Counted from the stretch's first letter, positions 1 to 12,119 are shown. The stretch: DNA of 64,000 nucleotides from Eriocheir sinensis (GCF_024679095.1 NC_066522.1:15484329-15548328); one strand, 5' to 3'. A program made the numbers and translations. The notes: generated from the letters alone by a model not told the origin.

Positions 1-1120
1 AGTCCAGTCGGTCAATACATACATGCTAGATTATCAAAACGACTTCTTCACGAACCTCCCTCTCCATCCAAAAATCTGTCTAACCTTCACTCAGTTTTTG
101 TCTTCATTCCTCCATCTCCGCTTCCATCCCCTCTCCTCATGCCTCCCTTTGTCATGTTTCTTTTCTGCTTCTTTCTGCTTGCCCCCCTCCCTCTCTCGAT
201 CCATCCATCCATCCATCCACCCATCCATCCATCTATCTCAGGTTTCCTCACTTCCCTCCATTCCTCTATCTCTGGCCTGCTTCTTCCCTGCCTTTCGAAA
301 CTCTGCTTACTCCCTCCCTTTCTCTCTGCTTGCCTCCCTCCCTCCCTTCCTCCGTCTAATAAAAAAAATATTCATGCCTCCATCATTTGCTTCATACGCC
401 CACTACAGCGAGAGTTATAGGCAATCACCTTCCTGAACTTGAATGCCTAGTTTGCCATCGTTGTTATGGGAGTAAGCTTTTTTGTCGTTATAAGTACTTA
501 ATCTACATCACTCTTATTATCCACCTTACCATCTTCTCGCCTTTCATAACTTCTTCATTCCTGCTCTCCTTGCTTCCCCCATCTCCTCTTCTCCGTCTGT
601 TACTCCTACGTCCCTTCCTGGTCTCCCCATCATCATTCTCTTCTCCTTTTTCCACTTCTTTATTCCTGGTCTTCTTCTTTCCCTCTTCCTCCTCAGTCTT
701 TATTCCCATTACCCTCCTGCTATCCCTCACTCCTCCAGCCCCTCCTCCTCATGCATCTTTCCGCTTCTCCCCCACTCTCTTCCTCCTCCTCCTCCTCCTT
801 ACCTGTCTGGCTTTTCCCTCCTGGCAACCCCGATACCTGGAATCCCTCATTTTGCCCGCCTAACCTTATCCTTCTCTTTTCCTTCCATTTTCTTACGTTT
901 TCTCCTCCTCCTTTCGTTTTCTCATGTTATTTCGTTCTTTGTCCTTCCCTGGTCTTTCCTCTTCCCTTCCCTTTCAGCCTTTTCTATTTCTAACCTTGTC
1001 CTTTTCTCTTCCTCCCCTATTCACCTCCTCCTCCTCCTCCTTTCATTTTTCTTGTCATTTTGTTTTTTCATTCCCTGCTCTTTCCTCATCCCTTTCCTGC
1101 TTTTCCTTTTTCCTTGTCAG
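1..1120. repeat. Pyrimidine-rich low-complexity block
   Basis: The plus strand is almost continuous C/T with runs of CCT, TCCC and CTTT. A short (ATCC)n tract with interruptions lies at about 199-240. Open frames here encode only F/L/S/P-rich peptides and look like composition artefacts. No conserved coding motif or RNA gene is visible. Confidence 0.85.
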
Positions 1121-1290
1121 ACTAAATGTTTTGGGGATGGTTTTCTTTTTATCATCACACGTGTTGCCAACTGCACATGTTCGTTTGTATCTGCTTCCAC
1201 ATCCATCGATCAGTCTAGCCTGCCTCTCCGTCTGCCTATGGGTCATATTATTAGTTATTTCGTCGGTCAAGCGCACACATTTGACAAGGC
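1121..1290. other. Short complex-sequence spacer
   Basis: Mixed-composition sequence between the CT-rich block and the 116-bp duplication. No feature recognised. Confidence 0.5.
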
Positions 1291-1526
1291 TTTCGTAGGA
1301 GCTGTGGACCTTTCCATGGTAGCTTCCTGGCCCTGGTTGTAGGCTGGTAAAGCTTATATGCTATGAACGTGAAAAAACACTCATGGGAACGCGTTTGACC
1401 TCTCTTTTTCGTAGGAGCTGTGGGCCTTTCCATGGTAGCTTCCTGGCCCTGGTGGTAGGCTGGTAAAGCTTATATGCTATGAACGTGAAAAAACACTCAT
1501 GGGAACGCGTTTAACCTCTCTTTTGG
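1291..1526 (+). repeat. Two-copy 116-bp tandem duplication
   Basis: Two near-identical units start at about 1292 and 1408, beginning with TTCGTAGGAGCTGTG and ending with GTTTGACCTCTC or GTTTAACCTCTC. Only a few substitutions separate them. The last bases of copy 2 (CCTCTCTTTTGGCC) match the 3' UTR of the LINE family found elsewhere in the window, for example near 58410. The duplicated unit may therefore have formed at or from such an insertion. That origin is inference; the duplication itself is directly visible. Confidence 0.9.
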
Positions 1527-2100
1527 CCTTTAAAAATAACTGATGTGAGAGTCGGAACCGTCTAAGAGTACCGACCTATGTGTTATGTTCACCTACAAGC
1601 AAGTCTTCGCGCAATACTGTTCAGGTTATCAGATTTGCCTCCCTCTTCATCTGCTTGTTTCACCATTAAGAGCATTACGGAGGATTACTCACCGCTGAAA
1701 GCCCGCCAGATACATTATGAAATCCCTCTGAATAGGATGGAAAGAAACGAAAAGTGAATCAGATCGCGCGTCCACGTAGGAAAAAAATGATAATGAACAG
1801 AAGTCGGAACAGCAACCAGAACCTACATGGAGAAAGAGAAAATGGGAGAGAGAGAAAAAAAGTGGGAAAAAATAACTTACAGGTCAGAAATCATGCTTAG
1901 TCGGCTTATTTTAATCCGATGAGCAGGGTTAGGGAGGTTCTATCGAGTTTTTTTCCATTGAGTCAACCGCATTATCATAAACTATTCCGGTATTGGTCGG
2001 TAGGTCTTTCCGGGTAAAAGGATGGCAAAAAAGAGGAAGGCAGGAAGGAACGAACGAAGGAAGGTAAAAGGAGTCGTGGAAGCTGATTAGACTTGCACGT
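1527..2100. other. Unannotated complex sequence
   Basis: Mixed-composition DNA with a short GGAAGG/CGAACGAA stretch at about 2035-2066. No gene, RNA or mobile element recognised. Confidence 0.5.
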
Positions 2101-2117
2101 GATCAAGAGGAGGAGGC

Positions 2118-2120
<3 letters not shown>

Positions 2121-2173
<53 letters not shown>

Positions 2174-2343
2174 CAGAGAAAGGTTGGGAGAGAGAGAAGG
2201 TTGAAAGTGAAAAAGAGAAAAAGGTTGACAGAGGTAGAGATAGAGATAGATAGATAAATAAATACAATGATAGAGAGAACAAAAATGGAAGACAGAAATA
2301 CACAATCATACCTTCCCAAACGTTACAAAAAAAAAAAAAAAAA
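2121..2343 (+). repeat. (GA)25 with degenerate GA/GATA tail and A-run
   Basis: A perfect GA tract runs 2121-2170. Degenerate GAGA and GATAGA sequence follows to about 2280, and an A homopolymer covers 2327-2343. The SL-repeat frames on the minus strand are artefacts of the GA tract. Confidence 0.93.
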
Positions 2344-2965
2344 CTCGGAACAGATTCTTTAAAACCTAGTAAATAATCGTTCATATATTCCCATCCGATA
2401 CTGATTAAACTTCATAAATCAAACTCTGACTCACAAAACACACGTACTAAAGAGGATTAAAAACTGTGGAGAGATAACACACGAAACTGATGCATTAGTG
2501 AAAACAACTACACGTGTTACTGATGAACTACCGTCGCTGTTTGAATAGATATCGTCGCCCTCGTAAGCAAACTACATATATAATTTTTCGTCCCGGCTCC
2601 TTATGACCCAGATGTTGCGGTGCCAAGACAAGACAAACCAATCATTTCTCGTCTATTTACAGATATCTAGTTTCATTATTTTTTCATCACGTTTCACACC
2701 TTTTGGTAGGATAGTTGCCTTTGTCATTGTAGGGTGTAAATGTAAAGAAAAACGCCTTAACTTTCCTGCCAGTAGTATGAAAATTAAACAAAAATCAGAC
2801 AGCAGAAAAAAGAAATGACAGGCAGTATGGTTATGAAGGTGATGGATGTGTTAGTTTGGACGAGTCGTGATGTGTTGCGACTCTGGGAGAAAGCGACAAG
2901 GAGAGAGGCAGAGACAGACAGACAAGCACAGACACGGGTAGGAGGAGGAGGCGAAGACACAGCCG
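2344..2965. other. Unannotated A/T-leaning complex sequence
   Basis: Non-repetitive DNA. Short open frames exist but have no recognisable domain, start context or homology I can name. Nothing further seen. Confidence 0.5.
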
Positions 2966-2974
2966 CCGCCCTTT

Positions 2975-3880
2975 TTAAGTGTCTAGCGCATCCCTCAGTC
3001 TTTTCTTGTTTCGCGCGCCCTCGGAAACACTCTCCAGGCACGCCCCACACGTGACTCGAGTGGCTCTGTCTCGGTCCCTCTCCCTCCTCCCTCGCTCCCT
3101 CCCTACCTCCGCTGCCATCTCCTCCCTTCCTTCGTCCTCACTTCCCTCCCCTCCCTCAATGCCTGTCTTGGCCCCTCACCCTCCTCCCTCGCTACCTTCC
3201 TTCGTATCCGCTTCCCTCCCCTCCCTTCCTACCTACCTTCCTCTCCTGCTCCTTCCCTGCCTTTCTCTGCTTGCCTCCATCCCTCCCTTCCTTCGTCCTC
3301 ACTTCCCTCCCCTCCATTCGTGTCCTGCTCCTTCCTTGCCCCTCTCTGCGTTCCTGTCTCCTTCCCTCCCTTCTTTCCTGCTTCCTTCTTTCTCCCTCTC
3401 CTTTCTTGTCTTTCTCTCTGCCGACCTCTATTCATCCATGTCTCCCTTTTTCTCCCCATCTCTCGCTCTCTCCTTTACCTGCCTTCCTTCATGCTTTCTC
3501 TTCATCCTCCCTCTCTTTCTCTCTTCCTACTTCCCTCCATGTCTGTTTTTTCCTTTGCCTCCGTTTCTCCATCTCTGTCTTCCCTTTCTCTCCACCATCA
3601 TTACCTGCCACCCTTATTCTCTTTCTTACTCTCGTTCTACTTGCCTTTCTTTCCTAATCTTTTCCTCTTCCTCTGCCTTCCTTTATCCATCTCTATCTCA
3701 TTGTCTCCCCCATCCCTCCTGGCCATCTTTAATCTCTCCTTTCCTCCCATGCTGCCTCCCTCTCTTCCTGCTTGTTTCTGCCTTCCTCTTCACCTCACGA
3801 CCCCTCCTTCAGCCCTCAATCCTTCAACCCCTCTCCCACTTTGTTCTCCTTCATTGCCTTCTCCCTTCCTCCTCTAATTG
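2975..3880 (+). repeat. Degenerate CT-rich repeat block
   Basis: Nearly pure pyrimidine on the plus strand. The motif TTCGTCCTCACTTCCCTCC recurs at 3131 and 3292, with a variant at about 3199, so the block is a decayed tandem array and not random CT. The long S/P/L-rich frame at 2979-4076 is low-complexity translation and not a gene. Confidence 0.85.
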
Positions 3881-3938
3881 TCATTCGCTCTGTAACATAC
3901 ACAGTGATCGTGGGACCTCCGTATGTAAATTATTTGTG

Positions 3939-3979
3939 TGGTGGTGGTGGTGGGGGGGGGGGGGAGGGGAGGGGAGGGG

Positions 3980-4027
<48 letters not shown>

Positions 4028-4062
4028 GTCCGTCCGTCCGTCCGTCCGTCTGTCCGTCCGTC
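3939..4062 (+). repeat. Compound microsatellite: (GGT)n, G-run, (GGGGA)n, (TG)22, (CCGT)n
   Basis: Five simple motifs abut within about 125 bp. A G homopolymer lies near 3951-3964, followed by GGGGA repeats to 3981, TG 3982-4025, and CCGT units 4026-4062 with one CTGT variant. The first 45 bases satisfy the classical G-quadruplex pattern of four or more G-runs with short loops. Confidence 0.93.
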
Positions 4063-4350
4063 CCAACTGTAGGTAACGCAATTACTGGCATCATGGAAGT
4101 TGACGGTTATGTAAAAAAAGTATGGTAATAATTATGATTAATTATAGGCGGTGAATCATAAATGCACCACATATGCAGCAATTCATTACGTTTGTTAAAA
4201 ACTAAGTAGGCTCAGTACGCATTTAATGTATGAGCGGAAGCAGTGCAGCATGACGCAATTATTACTAATGTTCAACCAGCATTAATTTATATCACACTGT
4301 CTTACTCATCATATTGTAATAATGTAATGTCTTATAATAAAAATTAGATG
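4063..4350. other. A/T-rich complex sequence
   Basis: Non-repetitive sequence immediately upstream of a LINE 3' end. No gene recognised. Confidence 0.5.
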
Positions 4351-4354
4351 GTTC

Positions 4355-4503
4355 CTGTAAAGACCTCTCCTCCCGAAATTGACCCCCCTTTCGGCCACCT
4401 CTTTTGATTCTTTTTAAGAGCAGCGAGTAGCGGGCATTTTTTTTCATTATTTCCTTTTTTGGGGGGGCTCTTGAGCTGTCTCCTTTGTTGTAAAAAAAAA
4501 AAA
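4355..4503 (+). mobile_element. LINE 3' end, 5'-truncated copy 1
   Basis: The frame KDLSSRN-stop (TGA at 4380-4382) corresponds to the RHLSxRN-stop end seen in other copies. A short 3' UTR follows with the family landmarks: GGCCAC, AGCGAGTAGCGGGC, and TTGAGCTGTCTCCTTTGTTG directly before an A-run ending at 4503. In this copy the usual GCCC before TTGAG is replaced by a G-run. Only the last few codons plus UTR remain, as expected for incomplete target-primed reverse transcription. Confidence 0.75.
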
Positions 4504-5160
4504 GACAACGTGATGTACAATAAGCACTGCATGAATAGGTAGAGTTCCTGTTCTTTTAGGGATTTCAAAATTATTCTTTATCGTTTTCAGTCGGAAATGG
4601 AGGCAGCGACTCACGAATCATTACCCGCGATATTGAGCGTCATGATTGGAAAAAATAAACGAAATAACTGAATTGCTCCTGGCGCACCTCAGATGAGCTT
4701 TTCCACACAGAGTCATGTACTGAGTCTGTAGAAAAAATAATATCCTGTAAATTTCCCCTAACGAGCGCTTCACTGATATATTTACTGATAAACCTCCAAC
4801 TGAACGCCTATCTTAATATCAATTATTTTTAGATATTTGAGTGACATTTTTCTCAGCAACATTTTTTTCATCATTAGTTTCAAGTGAAGGGCAAATAATT
4901 AGGTTAAATGAAAACTGGTAAGGACGCTCCGCTGAACCATTCTTTTTTCTCTTCATTCTGAATATTGGGAAACGCATATTTTAGGAATGAATCGTGCACT
5001 GGTTACACGCAAAGGCATTAATTAGTTTCAGGCCCTTGGGTGACAATAGATGCATTGGTATTAAAGAGTAAACTATAATTGTGTGCATTTGTTTTCGATG
5101 GGACAGTTATGAACGAAACAAGTTGATTCAGAATATTGCTTCCTTATTAAACGAGAACAC
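4504..5160. other. Unannotated A/T-rich complex sequence
   Basis: No gene, RNA or repeat family recognised. The sequence is AT-rich without long open frames. Confidence 0.5.
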
Positions 5161-5164
5161 AAAC

Positions 5165-5775
5165 ATACGGAATGATATTGAACATTTTGCAATTGGGTTT
5201 CAGCACTGACTTGTATTCATCTCACAATAATATGTAAACATTTATGAATACAAATCCCTCATTGTACGAAACCTTAACCACACGTAAGGATTCTGAACCT
5301 CTTATACAGTTCGGTCTATCATGCATGTTGTTTGAACCCCGATTTTTCCACATTTTCCCCCAATATGTAAACGTTCATAAATACAGATCCCTTATTGTAC
5401 GATCACCTAACCATATGTATGATATTGAACCTCTTTTTTTCCTTTTTTTTTTTTTACCTTTCCTTCCTTTTTTTATGTTTTCCTCTTCCTTTCCTTCTTT
5501 TACTTTTTACTTTTTCTTCTTTTCATGTTTTCCTTTCTTCAATTCTTACATTCTTTTCTTTCTTTTATTTTCTCTTTTCTTTCCTTCTTTAATTTTTCCT
5601 TTCATTCTTATTGTTTCAGCTCCGACTTTTATTTTCCTCACAATATGCAAACATTTATGAAGACACGTCCCTTATTTTACGTACACCTTAACCACACGTA
5701 CTAATCTTTAACCTCTAATATAGTTCACTTATTCACATTTTCCAGCACCGACTTATAGGCTACATGTCTCAAAAA
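5165..5775 (+). repeat. Diverged tandem repeat with internal CT-rich expansion
   Basis: A decayed unit recurs containing AATATGTAAACATTTATGAA, then CCCTTATTGTACG, then AACCACACGTA and GATATTGAACCTC. Anchors lie at about 5227, 5361 and 5640. The last spacing is enlarged by a pyrimidine block at 5428-5625 that resembles the CT block at 7.3-7.6 kb. Confidence 0.7.
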
Positions 5776-6130
5776 TATGTAAGCCGATGCCTGTCGTAAA
5801 CAAAAACATTCCTGGAACACAAATCATCAACTTCATCCTCAACAATCGACTTCAATCAATCACTAATCAAGCCACGTTTATATTGCCGGGAGCCGCTGCG
5901 CTGATTAATAGCAGATATCCCGCAGCGTTTCTCTCGGCACTATTTATACATCACGTTCCAGCAAACCGTGAGAGTGTAGGGCTTCCAGCAGCTGTACCAA
6001 ATTCGCTTGTTTTATTGAGTTCCTCTCGTCAACACACCACGCAACGCCTTCCGGGACACGCTTCAGGGTCTTCCGAACTGTGAGAACAACACCTGGTCTT
6101 CTTTTGCCTTACCTCTGACTGGCTGATTTT
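5776..6130. other. GC-balanced complex patch
   Basis: Non-repetitive sequence including CCGGGAGCCGCTGCGCTG followed by ATTAATAG and a CGCAGCG segment near 5887-5930. A 98-residue open frame (5787-6083) crosses it but shows no domain I recognise. Could be conserved non-coding DNA or an exon; neither is supported beyond composition. Confidence 0.35.
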
Positions 6131-6890
6131 ACCTTTTTTTTTACAAGTTGTTTTAAGGGTTTTGCAGAGACAGAGGATTTTAGAATTTCATCCGTAAGTT
6201 TTTCAGTGTCTCATTAGTCCCATTCTGGTTCGACATTGTCACTTTTTTGCCTTTGTCCCAGAATAAATAGACCATTTTTCCCCCAAAGATGGTTTATATA
6301 TGACAGGTATTTTGAAGCGCTTTGCAGAGATAAAGGAATTTTGCATTTTAACTATTTTTTCCAGCGTTACAACAGTCCCACTCTGGTCCTACTACGTCTT
6401 TCCTCAGATGGGTCTTTTTGAGTGCTTAGCGGAGATGGAGGGCTTTTAATATCAACCGGTTTTTAGCGATACAATGGTCCCAGTCTGGTTTTACTTTGTC
6501 TTTTCTTCGATGGGTCATTTGAAGTGCTGGACAGAGACAGAGGACTTTAAAATATCAACCGGTTTTTAGCGATACAATGATCCCTGTCTGGTCTTACTTT
6601 GTCTTTCCTTCGATGGGTCATTTGAAGTGCTGGACAGAGACAGAGGACTTTAAAATATCAACCGGTTTTTAGCGATACAATGATCCCTGTCTGGTCTTAC
6701 TTTGTCTTTCCTTCGATGGGTCATTTTAAGGGCTGGACATAGACAGAGGACTTTAAAATTTCATCCGTAAGCTTTTTAGTGATACAATAATCCCACTCTG
6801 GTCCTAGTTTCTCTTTTTTTCTTATGCCCCGAGACGTAGATACATTTTTTCACCCATATGATGATTTATATATGAAGTTATTTAAATCAA
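6131..6890 (+). repeat. 103-bp minisatellite with homogenised core
   Basis: Units are marked by TGGGTCATTTGAAG, GACAGAGACAGAGGAC, CCGGTTTTTAGCGATACAAT and GTCTGGTCTTACTTTGTC. Anchors at 6409, 6511, 6614 and 6717 give spacings of 102, 103 and 103 bp. The two central units (6511-6613 and 6614-6716) appear identical by eye, while outer units from about 6150 and after 6720 are clearly diverged. This is the expected pattern of unequal exchange acting in the middle of an array. Confidence 0.9.
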
Positions 6891-7135
6891 TTTGTTTCTA
6901 TCAATTCACTTCGTCAGCAATACCCAGATCAACGTCACTGGAATTCTAAGGATTTTTTTTTTTTTACTATTTTACATTTTTTTTTATATATCATTTTTTT
7001 TTATATGTAAAGGATTTGTTTGTATAAAAAAAAGCCGCCAACAACAAGTCGCTATTCATTGAGCGGCGGGATTGGAGTCTGGGCCGGCCTGGGATATTTT
7101 TTTTACTTTTTTTTTGTGAAGGGCGGAACGACAAC
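6891..7135. repeat. T-rich segment with multiple T-runs
   Basis: Several T homopolymers of 8-12 bases (about 6950-7000 and 7088-7115). No LINE tail landmarks accompany them. No gene seen. Confidence 0.6.
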
Positions 7136-7140
7136 CCGAT

Positions 7141-7640
7141 TTGTTATTAATCTCTCTCTCTCTTTGTTTGTCTGTCTGTCTGTCTGTTTGTGTCTGTGTG
7201 TCTGTCTCTCTTTCTATCTATCTATATATTTATACATTCTGTTCGCTTTCCCTTCTCTCCTCCGTTCTTTCCATTCTCCTTTTCTTTTTTTATTTTCTTT
7301 CCTTTCCTTTTATTATTTCCCTTCTTTCCTTCTAGTATTTTCTCCTTTCTTTCCTTCTTTTATGTTTGCCTTTCCTTTCTTTTATTTTTACCTTTCCTTC
7401 CTTTTTATGTTTTCCTCTTTCTTTCCTTCTTTTCATGTTTTCCTTTTTTTCCTTCCTTTCATGTTTTCCTTTCTTTCATTCTTATATTTTTTTTCTTTCT
7501 TTCCTTCTCTTATTTACTCTTTTCTTCTCAAAATTTTCCTTTCTTTCCTATTATTTCTTCCTTTCTTTCCTTCGTTATTCCTTCACATGCTTAGTCTTGG
7601 TTCACCTGTCCCTCGTTCCCTCCCTTCCTTCCTCCGCCTC
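7141..7640 (+). repeat. CT-rich block: (CT)n, (TGTC)n, (TATC)n then CTTT/TTCC array
   Basis: Short CT, TGTC and TATC microsatellites occupy 7150-7235. From 7255 to 7590 a loosely periodic array of CTTTCCTTCTTTTATGTTTTCC-like motifs runs on, similar to the block at 5450-5620. The F/L/S-rich open frames are artefacts. Confidence 0.85.
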
Positions 7641-8692
<1,052 letters not shown>

Positions 8693-8723
8693 GACACACA
8701 CAACCCCCCGCCACACACAACCC

Positions 8724-9089
8724 GCTACACTCAAACTGGGATGACAATTTATAGTGCAGGATAATTTCGTCATTTGCAGTGGCTCTGTAAAACCTGCTCC
8801 CCACGTTAACACAAATGTTTGCAATGCACCGTGCCACAGTTTGTGATGGTAACATTTATTGCACGAGCAACAAAGTAAATACATGTAGCTCAATTTACGC
8901 TTCCTAATATCCCCTACCCATTTGGCGGGACAGCGGGCCAGGCGCGGAAATAATATCCGGGTTAAGCCTCTCAAAGTGGGTAAAATACAAATATGAAGCG
9001 TGGCGCGCGTGTTCTCTGCATAAACGCTGCGCTGGAACAGGAGCATACACGGCTTCGTTTACCCTGTCATAGAGGGAGCGAGCGGATTT
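8724..9089. other. Complex sequence with a non-repetitive minus-strand open frame
   Basis: A minus-strand frame open from 9046 continues about 115 codons of normal-looking composition before running into the AC tract. I recognise no domain, signal or splice context and treat it as chance. Confidence 0.4.
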
Positions 9090-9660
9090 AATAAACTGAC
9101 TTTTGACTTACTTTCTCCAGAGCAACAATGCCACCAGCTAGCAGCCAGCCAGCCGTGTAGGGAACGATGTTAACTGTGATAAAGAAGCATGAAATCAGCG
9201 TCCTCTGTATTACGTGATAGTTGGGTTTAGTGTAACAGGACCGACGTTTGGCTTGCGTTCCTCATTACAGTGGCAGCGTGGCATGTGAGGGGAAGGTGGA
9301 AACGGAGTAAATGACAAACCACCTACGTGCGCTGTAACGTTGCTATCGTGTTGATGCTGATATTACATGGACTGACCTCGGATATACTCTCCCTATCCTG
9401 AAAGTAACACATGCCAGCTTTGTAAAGGACGATGGAGTACATATTAAGATGGTAAAAGTATACCAGTAATCTTCCAAGGCTCATAATGGTTTTGTTGGTA
9501 TCTCATAGCCCGACTTTTGACTTGTTTTTCCCATTGCAATAGTAACGGAGGGTAGTCGTCGATGATGTCAATAAAATACTAAACGGAGTCAAACTAAAAC
9601 CAACGTTGTGATTCGTGGTGGTCGATATTACACGTCCTTCATTACTCAGCCTTGAAACGG
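9090..9660 (+). repeat. Highly diverged approx 138-bp tandem array
   Basis: Similar segments built on CTGACTTTTGACTT, CCGACGTTTGGCTT, CTGACCTCGGATAT and CCGACTTTTGACTT start at about 9097, 9242, 9373 and 9511. The spacings are about 145, 131 and 138 bp. Each is followed by related text (TTTCTCC, TTCCTCATTAC, CTCTCCCTATCC, TTTTTCCCATTGC). The array is old; identity is low and the call depends on recurring order and spacing. Confidence 0.5.
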
Positions 9661-9924
9661 ATATTATCTTGGCCCGCCGAGGGTGTGGGAGCTGCCTTGT
9701 TCACTCCGCCGCCCTTCTGTCATTCCTGTTCCTAGTTATCTCCGTGACACCTCATCAGCCGACTCTCAGGTGGCGTGTCAGGGCGCTGCTGGTCCGGAGG
9801 CGGCGAGTGAGTGTTCTGGGAAGGAAGGAGATGACCGTCACATTATTAACAGGTTGGCTGGCCTTTTGTGCCCGTGATGATACTCTGGATGGCTGAGCAA
9901 CCCGTAAGGCGAGTGAGAGGGATG
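9661..9924. other. Unannotated complex sequence
   Basis: GC-balanced sequence with a 93-codon open frame (9615-9896) of unremarkable content. No recognisable product. Confidence 0.4.
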
Positions 9925-10460
9925 TGGGTCTTGGTGTTGAGTTGATGGGTTAAGGGTAGGAGTTAGGTAACCGTCGCTCTGTTTAACGCCGTGGTGAACC
10001 TGTTGTGCTTGTGACGAGACGCACGAACATTGAGTAATCTGGCAGGTGCATCAAGGCGTTATAAGTAAGAGAGTAGTGAGTGGAAGTGGCCATGGTAGGT
10101 GCAATGTGTCCGTCGCCCTGTCCTTTTTTTGGTGAATCTGTTGTCCTGGTGATAAGACGCGGGATCACTAGAATCCGGCAAGTCTTTCAAGGCATTATAG
10201 GTCAGAAGGTAGTGAGTCAAAGTGGCTAGGATAAATATGAAGTTTCCGCCACCTTGTTAGTCCCTTGATGAATCCGATGTGCTGGTGACGAGACGCAGAA
10301 TCGCTACATAGTCTGATAGGTATTTGAAGGCGTTGGAGGGCAGCAGGAAGTGAGTTAAAGAGCCCAGGGTAAGAATGAAGTGTCCATCGCCTTGTTAATG
10401 GTGCGCTTGCTATCCTCTGTTGGCGACGGGACGCAGGAGCAGTGAATAGCGTGTTTGTGT
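9925..10460 (+). repeat. Approx 137-bp diverged minisatellite
   Basis: Anchors GTGACGAGAC (10011), GTGATAAGAC (10149), GTGACGAGAC (10285) and GCGACGGGAC (10423) are spaced 138, 136 and 138 bp. Flanking elements recur too: CCGTCGCCCTG-like, AAGGCGTTATA-like and GTAGTGAGT-like. About 3.5-4 units are present, moderately diverged. Confidence 0.87.
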
Positions 10461-11149
10461 AGCTCCTTTTTTATCAGCCTTTAATTACCCGGTGGTTGGA
10501 AATTCGTGAGGTGTCTGCTAACTCGATCCACGTGAACCTGTACTAACGCCTGACGCAAACTGGCAAGCTGCTGATACACGGCCAGTACCTGCACGTCATC
10601 TAATTAATTGTACACACGTAAATGATCACAGGTGGGCGGGCAGGTGCATCCCTCCCCGTTGGTATGATTATTTTTTTTGTTCCCTGTTACGCTGAAATAG
10701 ACATTGCTGTTTGTGTATTAATTTCGTTTGGGTTACTTCCACACCTGCGCCCTTCCCTTTACCTTGCCTTACCTGTGAGAGAAAGTGATACAATTGGATT
10801 TATGTTCAAGGTTGTCTCCCAGTGTTACCAAGCTCATGTGTTCCTTGTGACCCTAGTAAGAGAAATATGTGAAGGTAGATTCCTCCCCCAGACACACAGA
10901 CACACTCACATACACACACCACATACGAGAACTACAGACCGACTTCTTTTCCTACCTCCCTAAATCCCTCCCTCCTTTCCTCCCTCTCCCCCTCCCACTC
11001 TCCCTACCTACCTACGTAGCCACTGACCTCCCCATCTACCTACCTACCTCTCACTACATCCCTTCCTGCACCTGCCACCTCGATGATTTTTTTTATTTTG
11101 TTTTATAGATGCGGTTAATTAATTCTGGATAAAGGGTGGGTCAGCGCTT

Positions 11150-11152
<3 letters not shown>
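10461..11152. other. Complex sequence with a CT-rich stretch
   Basis: Non-repetitive to about 10880, then imperfect CACA and CCTACC/CCTCC sequence 10885-11075. The 113-codon plus frame at 10622-10963 has no recognisable domain. Confidence 0.5.

Positions 11153-11214
<62 letters not shown>
11153..11214 (+). repeat. (TG)31 microsatellite
   Basis: Perfect TG dinucleotide run. Confidence 0.97.
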
Positions 11215-11217
<3 letters not shown>

Positions 11218-11424
11218 ATCGAGTGGTGGGAGGGAGGGAAGGCGTCGGCTCTCCTCCCATTTGAGTTAATTGATGCGTGGGGCTCAATTTCATCCTAATA
11301 TAAATGTACCGCGTGTGATGATGACACAGAAATCATCGCTCGTGCGTGGGAAAGGAAAAGGTCGGGCGGACGGGAGGCGAGGATCGAGGTTGTGGTGGTG
11401 ATGGTGGGTGGAGAGGTGCGTAAC

Positions 11425-11451
11425 TGTGTGTGTGTGTGTGTGTGTGTGTGT
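11425..11451 (+). repeat. (TG)13 microsatellite
   Basis: Short TG run about 210 bp downstream of the previous one, in otherwise complex sequence. Confidence 0.92.
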
Positions 11452-11730
11452 CGACCTCTTACCGTAGGATTAATGCTGTCTGCCTCTCCCTTTAACAGCA
11501 CTACACGAGGATAATCCATCTTCCATGTGCTCTAATAACTAACTGGGCTCACTGTACCTAAAGCCACATGCGCCACACGATGAGCCGCGGACAACTACAT
11601 GACCTACCGTAATCGTACTTAGCATACACTACGATGCACATTCACAATGCGATGTACACAGAGTTACTGGACATGTTTATGAAAAGGTAGAGAGCATCAA
11701 AATTAACTGGCCAATATTTTCTACTGTGAG
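11452..11730. other. Unannotated complex sequence
   Basis: Nothing recognised. Confidence 0.5.
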
Positions 11731-12118
11731 TAATTTAGCGAGACATTGATTTTGTTCTTCCTTTTCACCGTATATTTGTTTTTTACTATACTTGCGTATT
11801 TTAGGGAAGGCATTCATTTTCATCCTTTAATTTCTTCCTGTATTTATTGCTCGTTATATTTAATTTAACAGTTATTGAGCATTTTACCGAGTCATTAATT
11901 TTATTGTTCGTATTTCCATTTCTTCTGTTCATTCGTATTCTTTCGGTCACATAATAACTCTTACTTATATTTCTTTACTATTTTGATTAAGCATTTTAGC
12001 AAGGCATTAGTTTTTTTTCCTATGTTTTACTCACATTTTCGTCTTCGTATTCTTTCGTTCATACATGTATTCTTACTTATACTTCTTCACTTCCACAATT
12101 AAGTATCATAGCGAGGCA
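11731..12118 (+). repeat. Diverged T-rich tandem repeat
   Basis: Segments resembling CATTTTAGCAAGGCATTAATTT recur at about 11735, 11800, 11879, 11991 and 12107. The later ones have shared intervening text (CGTATTCTTTCGTTC, TTCTTACTTATA). Later spacing is about 112-116 bp. Decayed array. Confidence 0.65.
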
Positions 12119-12119
12119 A

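Noticed and set aside
2979..4076. 365-codon plus-strand open frame
   Set aside because: Ser/Pro/Leu/Phe-rich throughout, driven by CT-rich DNA and ending in the TG/CCGT microsatellite. Alternative frames are equally open.
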